DNA of 64,000 nt from contig CAWEMY010000011.1 of NCBI GenBank assembly GCA_963810305.1, forward strand, positions 617,762 to 681,761, in the 5' to 3' direction. This document shows positions 17,585 to 27,089 of the stretch, one piece after another (position 1 is the stretch's first letter; each line of letters starts with the position of its first letter). Made by a program: the position numbers and the translations under genes. This DNA comes from JACDCA01 sp963810305 (lineage in GTDB: Bacteria > Acidobacteriota > Vicinamibacteria > Vicinamibacterales > 2-12-FULL-66-21). The notes beneath the pieces are model-generated. The model saw only the letters and a list, made by a program, of their open reading frames with translations, was not told the origin of the DNA and searched no databases.

Positions 17585-18565
17585 TGTTTGCCAGCCGGAC
17601 TTTCGAGCGTGCGTTTGATGGCGTCGAAGAAGGCCCCGGCGATGACCTCGTAGCCGGCTTCGGTCGGGTGGATCCCGTCCGCCCCCATCAGTCCGGCACG
17701 TCCACCCCAGGCTGCATGGACGTCGACCAGCGTCGCCCCCTTCGCTGCGACCATCCGCCGAATGAGGCTGTTGTAGGGTTCCACGCACTCCGGGCAACCT
17801 GCCTTCCCACCGGGGCCGAGCGGCGGCAGGGTCGCGACCAACGCAGCGCGGCCGCTGTTGCGCGTTTCTTTGACGAGTTCTTCCATTGCGTCTGCGGCCA
17901 GCTGCACGCGACCGTCATGCATACCGTTGAGATCGTTGACCCCGTGCATCAAGAGCACGGCGTCAGGGCGGTGGCGAGATAGCGCCTCTCGAAAGCGGTC
18001 GACGCTCGCGTCAGCTCGCTCACCACCGAATCCTTCATTGAGCATGGTGACTTCCTGGCCCGTATATCGGTCAGTCAGCAGGCGCAGTAGTTTCGCGGGA
18101 TAGGAATGAGACGGTGAGTCCACCAGCAGTGGGGTCAGCGAAACCTTTCCTTCCGTCAGGCTGTCGCCGAAAGTCATGAAGCGTGTGCGCGACAGCCGTG
18201 GTACGGCGCTCACGTTGACCGAGAATCCGCAGGTCGCTGATCGACCGCCGCCGTCGACGGCAGGTACAGGCCACAGCGGAAGAGCCGGACGGGAACATGG
18301 TGCCGGTCGACGGCGTGCAGGTGATCGTGATCGGCGCCGCGCCGCCTGTCGTCGTCGGCATCGGATAGCTCAACGGCAGAGGCGCCCCGCCGAGCGATGA
18401 TGCCTCTATATTTGCCGGGCATACCATCGCAAGTGAAGCGCCCGTGGCCGGCGGCGGCGATGTCGGTGTTCCGCCGCCGCAGGACGGCAGCCAGAACAAC
18501 ACCAACGCCACCGCGCAATTGATGCTCGAGCGCCGCGGGGACGGTATGATACGAGGAAAAGACAC
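17581..18565 (-). CDS. SGNH/GDSL hydrolase lipoprotein (one frameshift)
   Basis: GTG 18565 opens a lipoprotein signal (FWLPSCGGG). A HYR-like two-Cys domain starts (ITCTPSTGTMFPSG), the frame breaks, and the SGNH domain continues in another frame. Removing one base from the GG at 18263-18264 gives VACTAVDGGGRSATCGFSVNV and restores one protein of about 327 residues. The hydrolase blocks are present: FGDSLTEG (Ser), NEGFGGERA, HGVNDL, and ADGIHPTEAGY with the Asp/His pair. It has the same domain order as the protein at 4749-5759, so the two are paralogues. It is coupled to the downstream flippase-like gene. A surface ester hydrolase acting on glycans is the best guess. Confidence 0.8.
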
Positions 18566-18639
18566 TTGAGAAAACCGTCATTATATACCCAGAACTCCTT
18601 CGCGGTCAACAGATCGGGGCGATTGCCGGGCCAACGCGC

Positions 18640-19839
18640 GTGAAAATCCTGATGCTTGCCCCCGAGCCGTTTTTCGAGCCTCGTGGGACGCCGTTCAGCG
18701 AGTACCACAGGATCCGTGCGCTTCTCGATCTCGGCCATACGGTTGACCTCGTCACTTATCCATTCGGCCGCGACGTAACGTTGCCGGGACTGCGTGTCTT
18801 CCGATGCCTCCGCCCTCCATTTGTGACCGACGTCCGAATCGGTCCGTCCATGGCGAAGGTCGCGCTTGACGTCATGCTGACGTTCACCGCAGTGCGTCGT
18901 GTGCTCTCGAACCGCTACGACCTCGTCCACTCGCACGAAGAAGGGAGTTTTGTCGGCGTCGTCCTGGCGGGGATCATCGGCGTGCCCCACCTCTACGACA
19001 TGCACTCGAGCCTGCCCCAGCAGCTGACGAACTTCGCGTTCAGCCGCTCGCGGCTCCTGCGAGCGGCGTTCAGCTGGATGGAGCGGCTGGTGATACGCCG
19101 GTCGAAAGTGGTGATCGTGATCTGCCAGCATCTGGGAGAAACGGTTCGAGCGATCGATGCCTCGGTTCCGGCAGTGCTCATTGAAAATGCTCCGGGCAGC
19201 GGCGATTCACCGGTAAGCGGATCGGGTGCGCGAGTCCGCGCGGAGTTGGGGCTGCCTGCCGAAGCGCCCGTCGTGCTCTACACCGGCACGTTCGAGGCGT
19301 ACCAGGGGCTGGGTTTGTTGTTCGACGCGGCTCGGCATGTCCTCGCCAATCGCCCCGACACGCTTTTCGTGCTTGCCGGTGGCCGCGCGGATCAGATCAA
19401 TCTGGCACGCGGCGAAGCGCGGCGTGCGGGTGTCGAGGCCGCAGTCATCTTCGCCGGTCAACGTCCGGCTGAAGAGATCCCGGCATTCCTTGATGCCGCC
19501 GATGTACTCGTTTCTCCGCGCAGCAGCGGAACCAACACTCCCTTGAAGATCTATCAATACCTGCGGTCCGGCCGGCCGATCGTCGCGACCCGCCTCCTGA
19601 CCCATACGCAGGTTCTCGACGACGCGGTCGCGGTACTGACGGACGCCACGCCGCAGGGTTTCGGCGACGGCATCCTTTCGGTGATCAACGACCCTGCCCG
19701 CGGTCGCGCGGTTGGCGAAAGCGCGCGAGCACTCGCCGAAACCAAGTACAGCTACGAGGCGTATCTCGACCGTACCCGGCAGGCGCTCGCGCATCTGGAT
19801 ACCAACACTGCGCCCCAGATCGCCGGGGGCCTCGCCTGA
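18640..19839 (+). CDS. GT4-family glycosyltransferase
   Basis: The 399-residue GT-B protein starts at GTG 18640 with MKILMLAPEPFFEPRGTPFSEY, the usual Gly-rich N-terminal loop of GT4 enzymes. The C-terminal half has VVLYTGTFEAYQGLGLL and the donor-binding region SSGTNTPLKIYQYLRSG. The Pro-Leu-Lys stretch replaces the classic E-x7-E block only in part: the Glu residues are less obvious, as in several fused or divergent GT4 proteins. It should transfer a sugar from a nucleotide or polyprenyl donor in the cytoplasm. It starts a plus-strand run of three touching genes (GT4, methyltransferase, epimerase). Confidence 0.85.
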   Translation: MKILMLAPEPFFEPRGTPFSEYHRIRALLDLGHTVDLVTYPFGRDVTLPGLRVFRCLRPPFVTDVRIGPSMAKVALDVMLTFTAVRRVLSNRYDLVHSHEEGSFVGVVLAGIIGVPHLYDMHSSLPQQLTNFAFSRSRLLRAAFSWMERLVIRRSKVVIVICQHLGETVRAIDASVPAVLIENAPGSGDSPVSGSGARVRAELGLPAEAPVVLYTGTFEAYQGLGLLFDAARHVLANRPDTLFVLAGGRADQINLARGEARRAGVEAAVIFAGQRPAEEIPAFLDAADVLVSPRSSGTNTPLKIYQYLRSGRPIVATRLLTHTQVLDDAVAVLTDATPQGFGDGILSVINDPARGRAVGESARALAETKYSYEAYLDRTRQALAHLDTNTAPQIAGGLA

Positions 19840-20583
19840 ATGAAGACCCGCCATTACAGCTACGAGCTCTATGCGGATCCGGCGATGGCGGAGTCGTTCG
19901 AGGCGATGCGGTTCAGCGGGCCGATCGGACGCCTACTCGCCGAATCGCAGGAGCAGGTGATTGCGGCGTTCCTCGAGCCACTCGGAGGGACGCGCATTCT
20001 CGACGTCGGAACAGGCACCGGGCGAGCCGCCATCGCGCTGGCGTCGCGCGGCGCACGCGTCACCGGCATCGACGCGTCGCCGCAGATGCTGGTGGTCGCC
20101 CGTCGTCGAGCCGCCCACGCCGGTGCCGAGGTGGAGTTTGCCGAGGGGGATGCACACAAGCTCGCCTTCTCAGAGCGGGCGTTCGATTCGGTGGTCTGCC
20201 TTCGCGTGCTCATGCACACTCCCGACTGGCGTGCCTCACTCGCCGAACTCTGTCGAGTGTCGGCGCATCGCGTCGTGTTCGACTATCCGGCGCTGATGAG
20301 CGCTGCGGCGATCCAATCAGCCGCGCGCCATCTGGCGAACTTTGCGGGCGGCCATATGGAGGCCTACCGGGTCTTTTCCGACAACTCCATCCGCCGCGCG
20401 CTGCTGAGGAACGGGTTCGCCGTGACACGAGTTCAGCGGCAATTTGTACTGCCGATCGCACTGCACAAGCGATTTGGATCGGCGGCAGCAACAAGACACG
20501 TCGAAGGAGTACTGCGGCGGGCCGGGCTCAACTGGCTGCTCGGATCTCCTGTGACCGTCCTGGCGGAGCGTTGCGCGCCCTAG
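19840..20583 (+). CDS. Class I SAM-dependent methyltransferase
   Basis: ATG 19840 follows the GT4 stop directly. The 247-residue protein has the SAM-binding motif I ILDVGTGTGRAAI near residue 51, the acidic end of strand two (VTGIDASPQML), and motif IV (FDSVVCLRVLMH). These are the standard Rossmann methyltransferase blocks. Methylation of a sugar or lipid intermediate is likely given its neighbours, but the acceptor is not predictable. Its last 13 nt overlap the following epimerase gene. Confidence 0.85.
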   Translation: MKTRHYSYELYADPAMAESFEAMRFSGPIGRLLAESQEQVIAAFLEPLGGTRILDVGTGTGRAAIALASRGARVTGIDASPQMLVVARRRAAHAGAEVEFAEGDAHKLAFSERAFDSVVCLRVLMHTPDWRASLAELCRVSAHRVVFDYPALMSAAAIQSAARHLANFAGGHMEAYRVFSDNSIRRALLRNGFAVTRVQRQFVLPIALHKRFGSAAATRHVEGVLRRAGLNWLLGSPVTVLAERCAP

Positions 20584-21569
20584 TCACGGGCGCGAGCGGT
20601 TTCACCGGCGGGCACCTCGCCCGATACCTGGCCTTGCGCGGCTACGACGTCCGCGCGCTCGTCCGGCAGCTCCCTGTAGAGGCCGGCTTTAGCCGGCCTG
20701 AAGGCTTCAGCCGGCCCGAAATCGACTACGTCGTCGGAGATCTGCGCGACTCCGCGTCCGTTCACCGCGCTGCTTCCGGCGTGGACGTCGTCTACCACAT
20801 CGCGGCGATCTACCGCCAGGCGGGTCTCAGCCGCGATGCCTACCGTGTGGTCAATGCGGACGCCGTCGGCACCGTGATCGCGGCCGCCGCTGCGGGCGGT
20901 GCGCGGCGCGTGGTGCATTGCAGCACTGTCGGCGTTCACGGCGATATCGAGCATCCTCCGGCGAACGAAGACGCGCCGCTCAAACCCGGCGACGTCTACC
21001 AGGAGACGAAGCTCGAAGGTGAGCGTGTTGCCCGCGAGGCAGCGGCACGCACCGGCATCGAAGTCGTCATCACGCGCCCCACCGGCATCTACGGGCCGGG
21101 CGACCGGCGTCTATTGAAATTGTTCCGCGGTGTGGCACGTGGACGATTCATCACGTTGGGCAGAGGCCATATCCTCTATCACCTCACCTACGTCGACGAC
21201 CTCGTCGAAGGATTCCGGTTGTGCGGCGAAGCCCCACAGGCTGCCGGCCGGACTTATATCCTCGCCGGTGCGCAGGTGACGACGCTGAACGAGCTGGTGG
21301 CTCTGATCGCGGAGATCGCGGGGGTTGCGGTGCCGCGAATTCATCTGCCGGTACTGCCGTTCTGGCTTGCCGGCGCGGCTTGCGAAATCGCATGCGCGCC
21401 ATTTGGCCTCGAGCCGCCGCTCTACCGCCGTCGCGTGGATTTCTTTACGAAGAGCCGCGCCTTCGACATCAGCCGCGCCAGAGAGGAGCTGGGTTACGCG
21501 CCGCAGGTGTCGCTGCGGGAAGGGATTCGCCGGACACTCGAGTGGTATCGCGCCGCCGGGTGGCTCTAG
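20571..21569 (+). CDS. NAD-dependent epimerase/dehydratase (extended SDR)
   Basis: TTG 20571 opens directly with the nucleotide-binding motif ALVTGASGFTGGHLA. The catalytic YxxxK is in VYQETKLEGE, and a GIYGPGDRR block follows. The family acts on nucleotide sugars or hopanoid-linked sugars; the overall sequence is closest to hopanoid-associated sugar epimerases, which is a tentative call. Unusually, the loop after the first beta-alpha-beta unit carries the extra peptide PVEAGFSRPEGFSRPE, encoded by a palindromic repeat (20676-20720) that occurs elsewhere in the window. Confidence 0.8.
   Translation: MRALVTGASGFTGGHLARYLALRGYDVRALVRQLPVEAGFSRPEGFSRPEIDYVVGDLRDSASVHRAASGVDVVYHIAAIYRQAGLSRDAYRVVNADAVGTVIAAAAAGGARRVVHCSTVGVHGDIEHPPANEDAPLKPGDVYQETKLEGERVAREAAARTGIEVVITRPTGIYGPGDRRLLKLFRGVARGRFITLGRGHILYHLTYVDDLVEGFRLCGEAPQAAGRTYILAGAQVTTLNELVALIAEIAGVAVPRIHLPVLPFWLAGAACEIACAPFGLEPPLYRRRVDFFTKSRAFDISRAREELGYAPQVSLREGIRRTLEWYRAAGWL
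20676..20720. repeat. GGCCGGCTTTAGCCGGCC palindrome inserted in frame in the epimerase gene
   Basis: GGCCGGCTTTAGCCGGCC at 20681-20698 is followed by a second half-copy, GGCTTCAGCCGGCC. The first palindrome is identical to one in rnpB at 46584-46601. A variant, GGCCGGTGAAGCCGGCC, occurs in ligA. The reading frame stays open through it. Confidence 0.85.
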
Positions 21570-21695
21570 GGTGCGCGGGTGCGCGGTGTGCGGCGCGTGC
21601 GCGGTGCGCGCGTACGCGGATTCGCTGTCCGCGGTTCGCTGTGCGCGGTTCGGGCCCGCGCCCTGCGCCCCGCGCCCCGCGCCCCGCGAATCCTG
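21570..21695. repeat. Low-complexity GC-rich intergenic sequence
   Basis: This spacer between convergent genes is made of imperfect GTGCGCGG and CCCGCGCC words. No gene, promoter or clear terminator is seen. Confidence 0.6.
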
Positions 21696-23186
21696 TCATC
21701 TGCACAGAAACACCCGCGGCATGATTTCCTCGCCGCCGGGGCAGGGATCCCGTTCGATCCGGACGGCCTCCGCGGCGTGCGCATCGACGATCCGCTCGTA
21801 TTCACGGATGCGCACGAAGTCGCTCGACTTCAGGATGATCCGCTCGTCGGTCAGGAACGTGATCGCGTACGCCACCCAGTAGCGGGACGCTCCGTAACGC
21901 ACGCCACGTGCGTCGAGATGCGCAATCAGCGTCCGTCGGATGTCCTCGGGCGGCTGACGGAGGTATTCGACCCAGAGCAGCGCATGCGGAACCGCGGTCA
22001 GGACGAACCATCCGAGCACCAGCGCGAGCCAGAGGCGGCGGAGGGCGAGCGGCGGCCGACTCGCGAGGAACCATCCTGCGAGTCCGCTCATGCCGACGAC
22101 CGACAGCAGCTCGTAGCGCATGTAGTAGAAGTCGATGGCGCCGCAGCGGCCGACCACGTAGCCGGTGATCGAGAAGATCGCGGTCAGCAGCAGGTATGCG
22201 CAGAAGGCCACGCCGCGCACCCGCCTGGCCACGACGATCCAGACAGCCGCAATTACCGCAACTCCACCGAGCAGCACACCGGCCCACGGTGCACCTTGGC
22301 TGGTTGCCGTGACGATCGCGAAATCGCGCAGCGGTTCGCGCAAGGACCCGAAGAGTACCGGCCAGTGCTCAGTCACCAGCTTGTAAAGCCCGCTCACTGC
22401 CGTCTGCGGATCGATACAGACGCGGCTGGCAAGCTCGGTGATGTTGTCATGCGGGCGATATACGTCCGCAATGGAAGTGCCTGGGCCGGCGCCGGACGAG
22501 AAACGCTTCACCCACTGGACAAACATCCAGACCGCGGCCGCGACACCGACGCTGAAGAGCCGCCGGCGCACGCCGGCAATGGTGAAGAGCTCGCGCTGAA
22601 ACAGTTCCATAACAACCAGCGCGAGAAATGCGTACAGCGTGAACTCGCGATGGAGGAATCCCAGACCGAACACCACACCGCACCAGACCGGGTGTGATCG
22701 CAACGTCCAGATCAGAAGCCCATAGAGAAAGGGCTCCACGTTGCCGCCATTCGCTTCGACCAGGCGTGCGGCTGTGCCGGCTGCGGGCAACGCGAAGAAC
22801 AACGTCGGAATGACTGCGACGAGTGGGCGCAGGCCGACTTCGCGAACGAATCCTCGAAGCAGCAGAAGAGCGATCGCGACGTTCATGGCCAGCAGCGGCA
22901 GCTTCAGTGCCGCCACCGACGTGCCGAATGCCAGGAAGAGCGGTGCGGCGAGCCACGACTCGACGGCAAGCATGTGGCTCTGGCCGTACCAGAACACCGG
23001 GAAGGCACGTCCTTCCGCCAGGTGCTTCGCCATCAGGCCGGTGATTGCCTGGTCGGAATCGAAATGCGAGCGTTCCCAGAAGACGAAGATCGAGGCGCGG
23101 AGGAGGACGACCGCAACGATCAGCGCAAGAGAGATCCACCATTCGTGCCGACCGTCGCGCGTTGCCGGCATAGGCGCTTCGGCCAT
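21696..23186 (-). CDS. Polytopic GT39-like glycosyltransferase
   Basis: I choose ATG 23186 (496 residues) because further upstream in-frame ATGs overlap the divergent acyltransferase start. The product has an N-terminal helix, then a SHFDSDQAITGLMAKHLAEG loop with an Asp in the position of the catalytic acid of GT39/GT83 enzymes, then about nine more hydrophobic helices and a soluble C-terminal segment. It should use a lipid-linked sugar on the outer face of the inner membrane. It is transcribed alone, divergent from the acyltransferase-glycosyltransferase operon, with only 28 nt between the chosen starts. Confidence 0.7.
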   Translation of the reverse strand: MAEAPMPATRDGRHEWWISLALIVAVVLLRASIFVFWERSHFDSDQAITGLMAKHLAEGRAFPVFWYGQSHMLAVESWLAAPLFLAFGTSVAALKLPLLAMNVAIALLLLRGFVREVGLRPLVAVIPTLFFALPAAGTAARLVEANGGNVEPFLYGLLIWTLRSHPVWCGVVFGLGFLHREFTLYAFLALVVMELFQRELFTIAGVRRRLFSVGVAAAVWMFVQWVKRFSSGAGPGTSIADVYRPHDNITELASRVCIDPQTAVSGLYKLVTEHWPVLFGSLREPLRDFAIVTATSQGAPWAGVLLGGVAVIAAVWIVVARRVRGVAFCAYLLLTAIFSITGYVVGRCGAIDFYYMRYELLSVVGMSGLAGWFLASRPPLALRRLWLALVLGWFVLTAVPHALLWVEYLRQPPEDIRRTLIAHLDARGVRYGASRYWVAYAITFLTDERIILKSSDFVRIREYERIVDAHAAEAVRIERDPCPGGEEIMPRVFLCR

Positions 23187-23214
23187 GCGCCGCTTATCAT
23201 ATGGGCGATCCACC

Positions 23215-23980
23215 ATGACGGAGATCCCGCGCGCACAGGAACAGCTGTTCAACAGCCGGCAGACGGCGCGTGAGAAGTACGCGGCGCTGGTCGTTGGCCG
23301 GGCCGGCTGGGGTGCGCTGATTCACCATGAAGTCGTCACCCTGTTTTCGCAACACGTGCCCGGCGCGCTGGGTCTCGTGTTGCGAAAGACGCTTTACCCG
23401 ACCCTTCTCGGGAGCTGCGGCCGCAACGTCGTGTTCGGCCAGAACGTCGTGCTCCGTCATCCGCACAAGATCCACATCGGCGACAACGTCGTGATCGACG
23501 ACAACTGCCTCGTCGACGCGAAGGGGGAAACCAACACCGGCATTACGATTGGCAGCGGGGTCTTCATCGGCCGCAACACGATCCTGTCGTGCAAGAACGG
23601 CGACATTCACGTCGAGGACGGCGCCAACGTCGGCTTCAACTGCGAGCTGTTTTCGGCGAGCCGTGTTCGGATCGGACGGAACACCCTTCTCGCCGCGTAC
23701 TGCTACGTGATTGGCGGCGACCACGATTTCAGCGATCCAGCGGCTGCGGTACTGGACCAGGGACGGCGCGTCCGCCGGCGTGGACGTCGGGGAAGGCGCG
23801 TGGCTCGGGGCCGGCGCCAAAGTCCTCGACGGCGTCATCATCGGGAGCCGCGCCGTCATCGGCGCTGGTGCCGTGGTTCGCGAATCGGTTCCCGACGGTT
23901 CGATCGCCGTCGGCATCCCGGCGCGTATCGTTGGTCAGCGGGGTCAGCGGGAGCAGCCGGAAGGGGCCGTGCGGACGTGA
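23215..23980 (+). CDS. Left-handed beta-helix acyltransferase (one frameshift)
   Basis: ATG 23215 starts a protein with hexapeptide repeats: VVFGQNVVLRHPHKIHIGDNVVIDD, then IGSGVFIGRNTIL, then VRIGRNTLLAAYCYVIGGDHDF. The frame breaks at the GGG of 23760-23762. With one G removed it continues as DQDGASAGVDVGEGAWLGAGAKVL, then IGAGAVV, and a PDGSIAVGIPARIV ending, the usual end of the WbbJ/LbetaH acetyltransferase family. The restored protein has about 255 residues. It would acetylate a sugar in the surface glycan. Its stop overlaps the GTG of the next gene as GTGA. As sequenced, the frame runs on into the glycosyltransferase and mimics a fusion. Confidence 0.8.
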
Positions 23981-25203
23981 ACGACGCGGAGGCGTCGGCC
24001 GGAAGAAAACTGCACGTGCTGCAGGTCTGCGATCATCTCGGGTGGGAAGGATCGCGGATGCACGGCGTCAAGCGGCTGTTCGCGTGGATGATTCCGCGAT
24101 TCGATCGCGAGCGCTTCGACGTGTCCCTGGTGAGTCTCAGGAAGAAGGACCTGTCCGAAGAGACACTGGAGTCGTTCGGCGTCGACATCACCTATCTGCA
24201 CAAATCGAAGTTCGATCCGTCGACGCTGACCGCCCTCCTGAAGGTGATCGATCGGAAGAAGATCGACATCCTGCATCTGCATGGCTACGGCGCTACCACC
24301 TTCGGCCGTATGGCCGGCGCCATGCGGCGCCTTCCGACGATCCTGCACGAGCACGCGAACCTCACCGACACGCCGTGGTTTCAGAAGATCGCCGACGCGG
24401 TGCTCGAGCCGTCCACGGACCTCGCGCTGGCGGTGTCGCGGAGCACCGCTGAATTCGTCATCAAGGCGAGGCAACTTCCGCCCGACAAGGTGAAGATCGT
24501 CTATCTCGGCGTTCCGCTCGACGAATTCAGCCGCACGCGTTCGCGGAGCGAAGTCGTCGCGGCGCGGCAGGACCTGGGCATCGCACCTGGTGATTTCGCC
24601 GTCGGGACGGTGACACGGCTGCATGACTCGAAAGGCAACTCGTATCTGGTCGATGCCGCTGCGCTGGTATTAAAGGAACGGCCGCACGCGAAGTTCTTCA
24701 TCGTGGGCGAAGGACCACTGCTCAACGACCTTCAGAATCAGGCCCAGTCGCTGTCACTTGGTGATCGATTCGTGTTCCACGGCTTTGCGAAGGACGTCGC
24801 CGCCGTGGTGTCGGCGTTCGATCTCAGCGTGTTTCCCTCGCTGTGGGAAGGTACCCCGCTGACGGTGTTCGAGGCCCTCGCCATGGGGAAACCGATCGTC
24901 GCGACCGACGCCGACGGCCTCATGGACGTGCTCGCTGATGGCCGCGACGCCTTGATCGTGCCGCGTCGAAATGCGCCGGCCCTTGCCGAGGCCATCATCC
25001 GCATGATGGACGACGAGGGATTGCGCGGACGACTTTCCGCCGGCGCCCGCGACACCAGCCGTCAATACGACATCGCGGCGTTCGTCCGCAAGATGGAACA
25101 GCTCTACGAGCTTCTGCACCGGCTGTCGCGGCCGACGCACCGCCGCGGCATCCTGACCGCGGACCTCGCGTTCCTGACGTCTGGCCAGCCGCATGGTGCG
25201 TGA
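23977..25203 (+). CDS. GT4-family glycosyltransferase
   Basis: GTG 23977 sits in the GTGA overlap with the acyltransferase stop, giving about 408 residues. The GT-B fold is clear: HVLQVCDHLGWEGSRMHGV at the N-terminus, HLHGYGATTFGRMAG in the middle, and a C-terminal GT4 domain (FAVGTVTRLHDSKGN, then FIVGEGPLLNDL, then SLWEGTPLTVFEALAMGKPIVATD). The EGTPLTVFEA stretch holds the E-x7-E donor site. It is a cytoplasmic sugar transferase of the glycan pathway. It overlaps the next membrane gene by 11 nt. Confidence 0.88.
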   Translation: MNDAEASAGRKLHVLQVCDHLGWEGSRMHGVKRLFAWMIPRFDRERFDVSLVSLRKKDLSEETLESFGVDITYLHKSKFDPSTLTALLKVIDRKKIDILHLHGYGATTFGRMAGAMRRLPTILHEHANLTDTPWFQKIADAVLEPSTDLALAVSRSTAEFVIKARQLPPDKVKIVYLGVPLDEFSRTRSRSEVVAARQDLGIAPGDFAVGTVTRLHDSKGNSYLVDAAALVLKERPHAKFFIVGEGPLLNDLQNQAQSLSLGDRFVFHGFAKDVAAVVSAFDLSVFPSLWEGTPLTVFEALAMGKPIVATDADGLMDVLADGRDALIVPRRNAPALAEAIIRMMDDEGLRGRLSAGARDTSRQYDIAAFVRKMEQLYELLHRLSRPTHRRGILTADLAFLTSGQPHGA

Positions 25204-27089
25204 CTTCCGACTCGGCGCGGCGCTCGCCGCCGCTCTCCTGTTCGTCTACGGGGGCGTCGCCTTGACGGTGGATTTTCCGCGCACGGCGATGGGCATCCAG
25301 AGCGACGAAGCGACCTACTACATGATGGGCCACAGCCTCGCCGAGGATGGGGACCTGACCTACAGGCGCGATGATCTGATGCGTGTCTGGAAGGAATTCT
25401 CGACCGGGCCAGCCGGGTTGTTCCTCAAACGCGGCAGTGACGTCCTCGAATGGGGGCTGATGCTGCGGCCGCCGTTTGTCTGGACGCGTACGCAACCCGA
25501 CCCGGACTCCTCGCGGCTGTTCTATGGCAAGGCGTTCATCTATCCACTCGTCGCGGCTCCATTCGTCAAGATCTTTGGCACCAACGGCTTCCTGCTGCTG
25601 CACGCGCTGCTGCTCGCCGGCGTTGCGTGGTGCGCCTTCCTCTTCCTGCATGCGCGGTCGCCGGCCCTCCCGTCCGCGGTTCTTGACCGGCGCCTTCGTC
25701 CTCGCGACCGTCGTCCCCGTGTACTTCGTCTGGATCACACCAGAGCTGTTCAATTTTGCGATCGTCTTCTTCGCGTATTTCTGCTGGCTGTATAAAGAGG
25801 TCGCTCCGGCCGCCGAGATGCCGCGTCGTGTTCGCTGGCTCGCCTCTGGACGGAGCGATCTTGTCGCCGCGATGCTGCTGGGGGTCGCGACGTTCTCCAA
25901 ACCGACCAACGCGCTGCTCTTTATCCCGATGCTCGCCTATGTGCTGTGGCGTCGCAACTTCGCCCGCGCGGTCGCGCTGTGCGTTCTGTTCGGCACGCTG
26001 GCCGCGGGACTGTTCGCCGTCAATGCGGCGATTTCCGGAGAGTGGAACTATCAAGGAGGCGATCGCAAGACCTTCATGTGGGAGTTCCCGTTCCAGACAC
26101 CGGCGTCGACTTTCGAGGCGGTCAACACCAAGGCAGCCGCGCGGGACGATGCGCTGACCGGCATCATTTTCGACTGGCGAGTGTTCTGGACGAACCTGGG
26201 GAACAACCTCCGGTGGTATTTCGTGGGGCGCTATTCGGGGCTGGTCGCCTACTTCGCCACCGCGGTGTTCGCGTTGCTCGCTTTTTTCGCCGCTCCTCGT
26301 CGACGGCCGTTGTGGCAGTGGCTCGTGCTCGGGTCCGGCGTCGCGCAGATCCTGTTGTTCGTCATTTCGCTGCCGCACACCTGGTTCGGCGGCGGCGGCT
26401 CGGTCGGGAACCGGTATTTCATGGGCGTCTACGGGATTTTTCTCTTCCTGCTCCCGCCGATCTCCTCACTCGCTCTGTCGTTGATTCCGTGGATCGTCGG
26501 TGGGCTGTTCGTCGGCAAGCTGATCATCAATCCATTCGCCTCATCGATGGCGCCGGGAACCTACGCCGACAGCGGTCCCCTGCGATGGCTGCCCGTCGAG
26601 CTGACCAATGTGAACGATCTCCCGATCAACACCGACAGCTCCCGTGTGCGGGTGGAGTTCGGCAACGATCCCGGCACGCAAGGCACCAGGAATCCATTCT
26701 TTCAAATCTACTTCCTCGACAAGAACTGGTTCCTGGAGGCCGACAAGAGCTTCTGGGTGAAAGGAGAGTCCCGCGCGGAGTTTCTCATCAAGACCGACCG
26801 TCCCATGAAACGGCTGGTGCTGACGCTCTATGCAGGGCCGCACCCAGTCACGGTGCACGCGCGGGTCGGCGGGCGCGAACAGGACCTCGTCGTTCCCGCG
26901 GAGGACTCCCGCGACATCACTTTCGCGCTCGGGAGTGGCTTTCCGTATGTCGGCACCGACGATCGGTTGCCACGTTGGGTCTGGGTCGCGTCGGTCTCGA
27001 GCGATACCGGGTTCGTGCCGATCTTTCTGGGCAACAGCACCGACCCACGGTTCCTGGGAGTCCGTGTGAAACCGATGCTGGTCGAATGA
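25193..27089 (+). CDS. Polytopic GT39-like glycosyltransferase (one frameshift)
   Basis: ATG 25193 overlaps the GT4 gene. The first 155 residues (MGIQSDEATYYMMGHSLAEDGD with the Asp-Glu pair after helix one, and further helices to FLFLHA) are in one frame. From about 25670 the protein continues in another (RFLTGAFVLATVVPVYFVW and on to PMLVE). Removing one C from the CCC at 25669-25671 joins them as ALRPRFLTGAF. The restored protein has about 630 residues: some ten membrane helices, then a soluble C-terminal beta domain (about 450-630). It should transfer a lipid-linked sugar at the outer face of the inner membrane. ATGA overlap with the next gene. Confidence 0.8.

Noticed and set aside
22741..25203. 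820-residue open frame joining an acyltransferase and a GT4 glycosyltransferase
   Set aside because: Its N-terminal part is antisense to the GT39-like gene, and the join exists only because of a frameshift at 23760-23762; the true genes overlap by GTGA.
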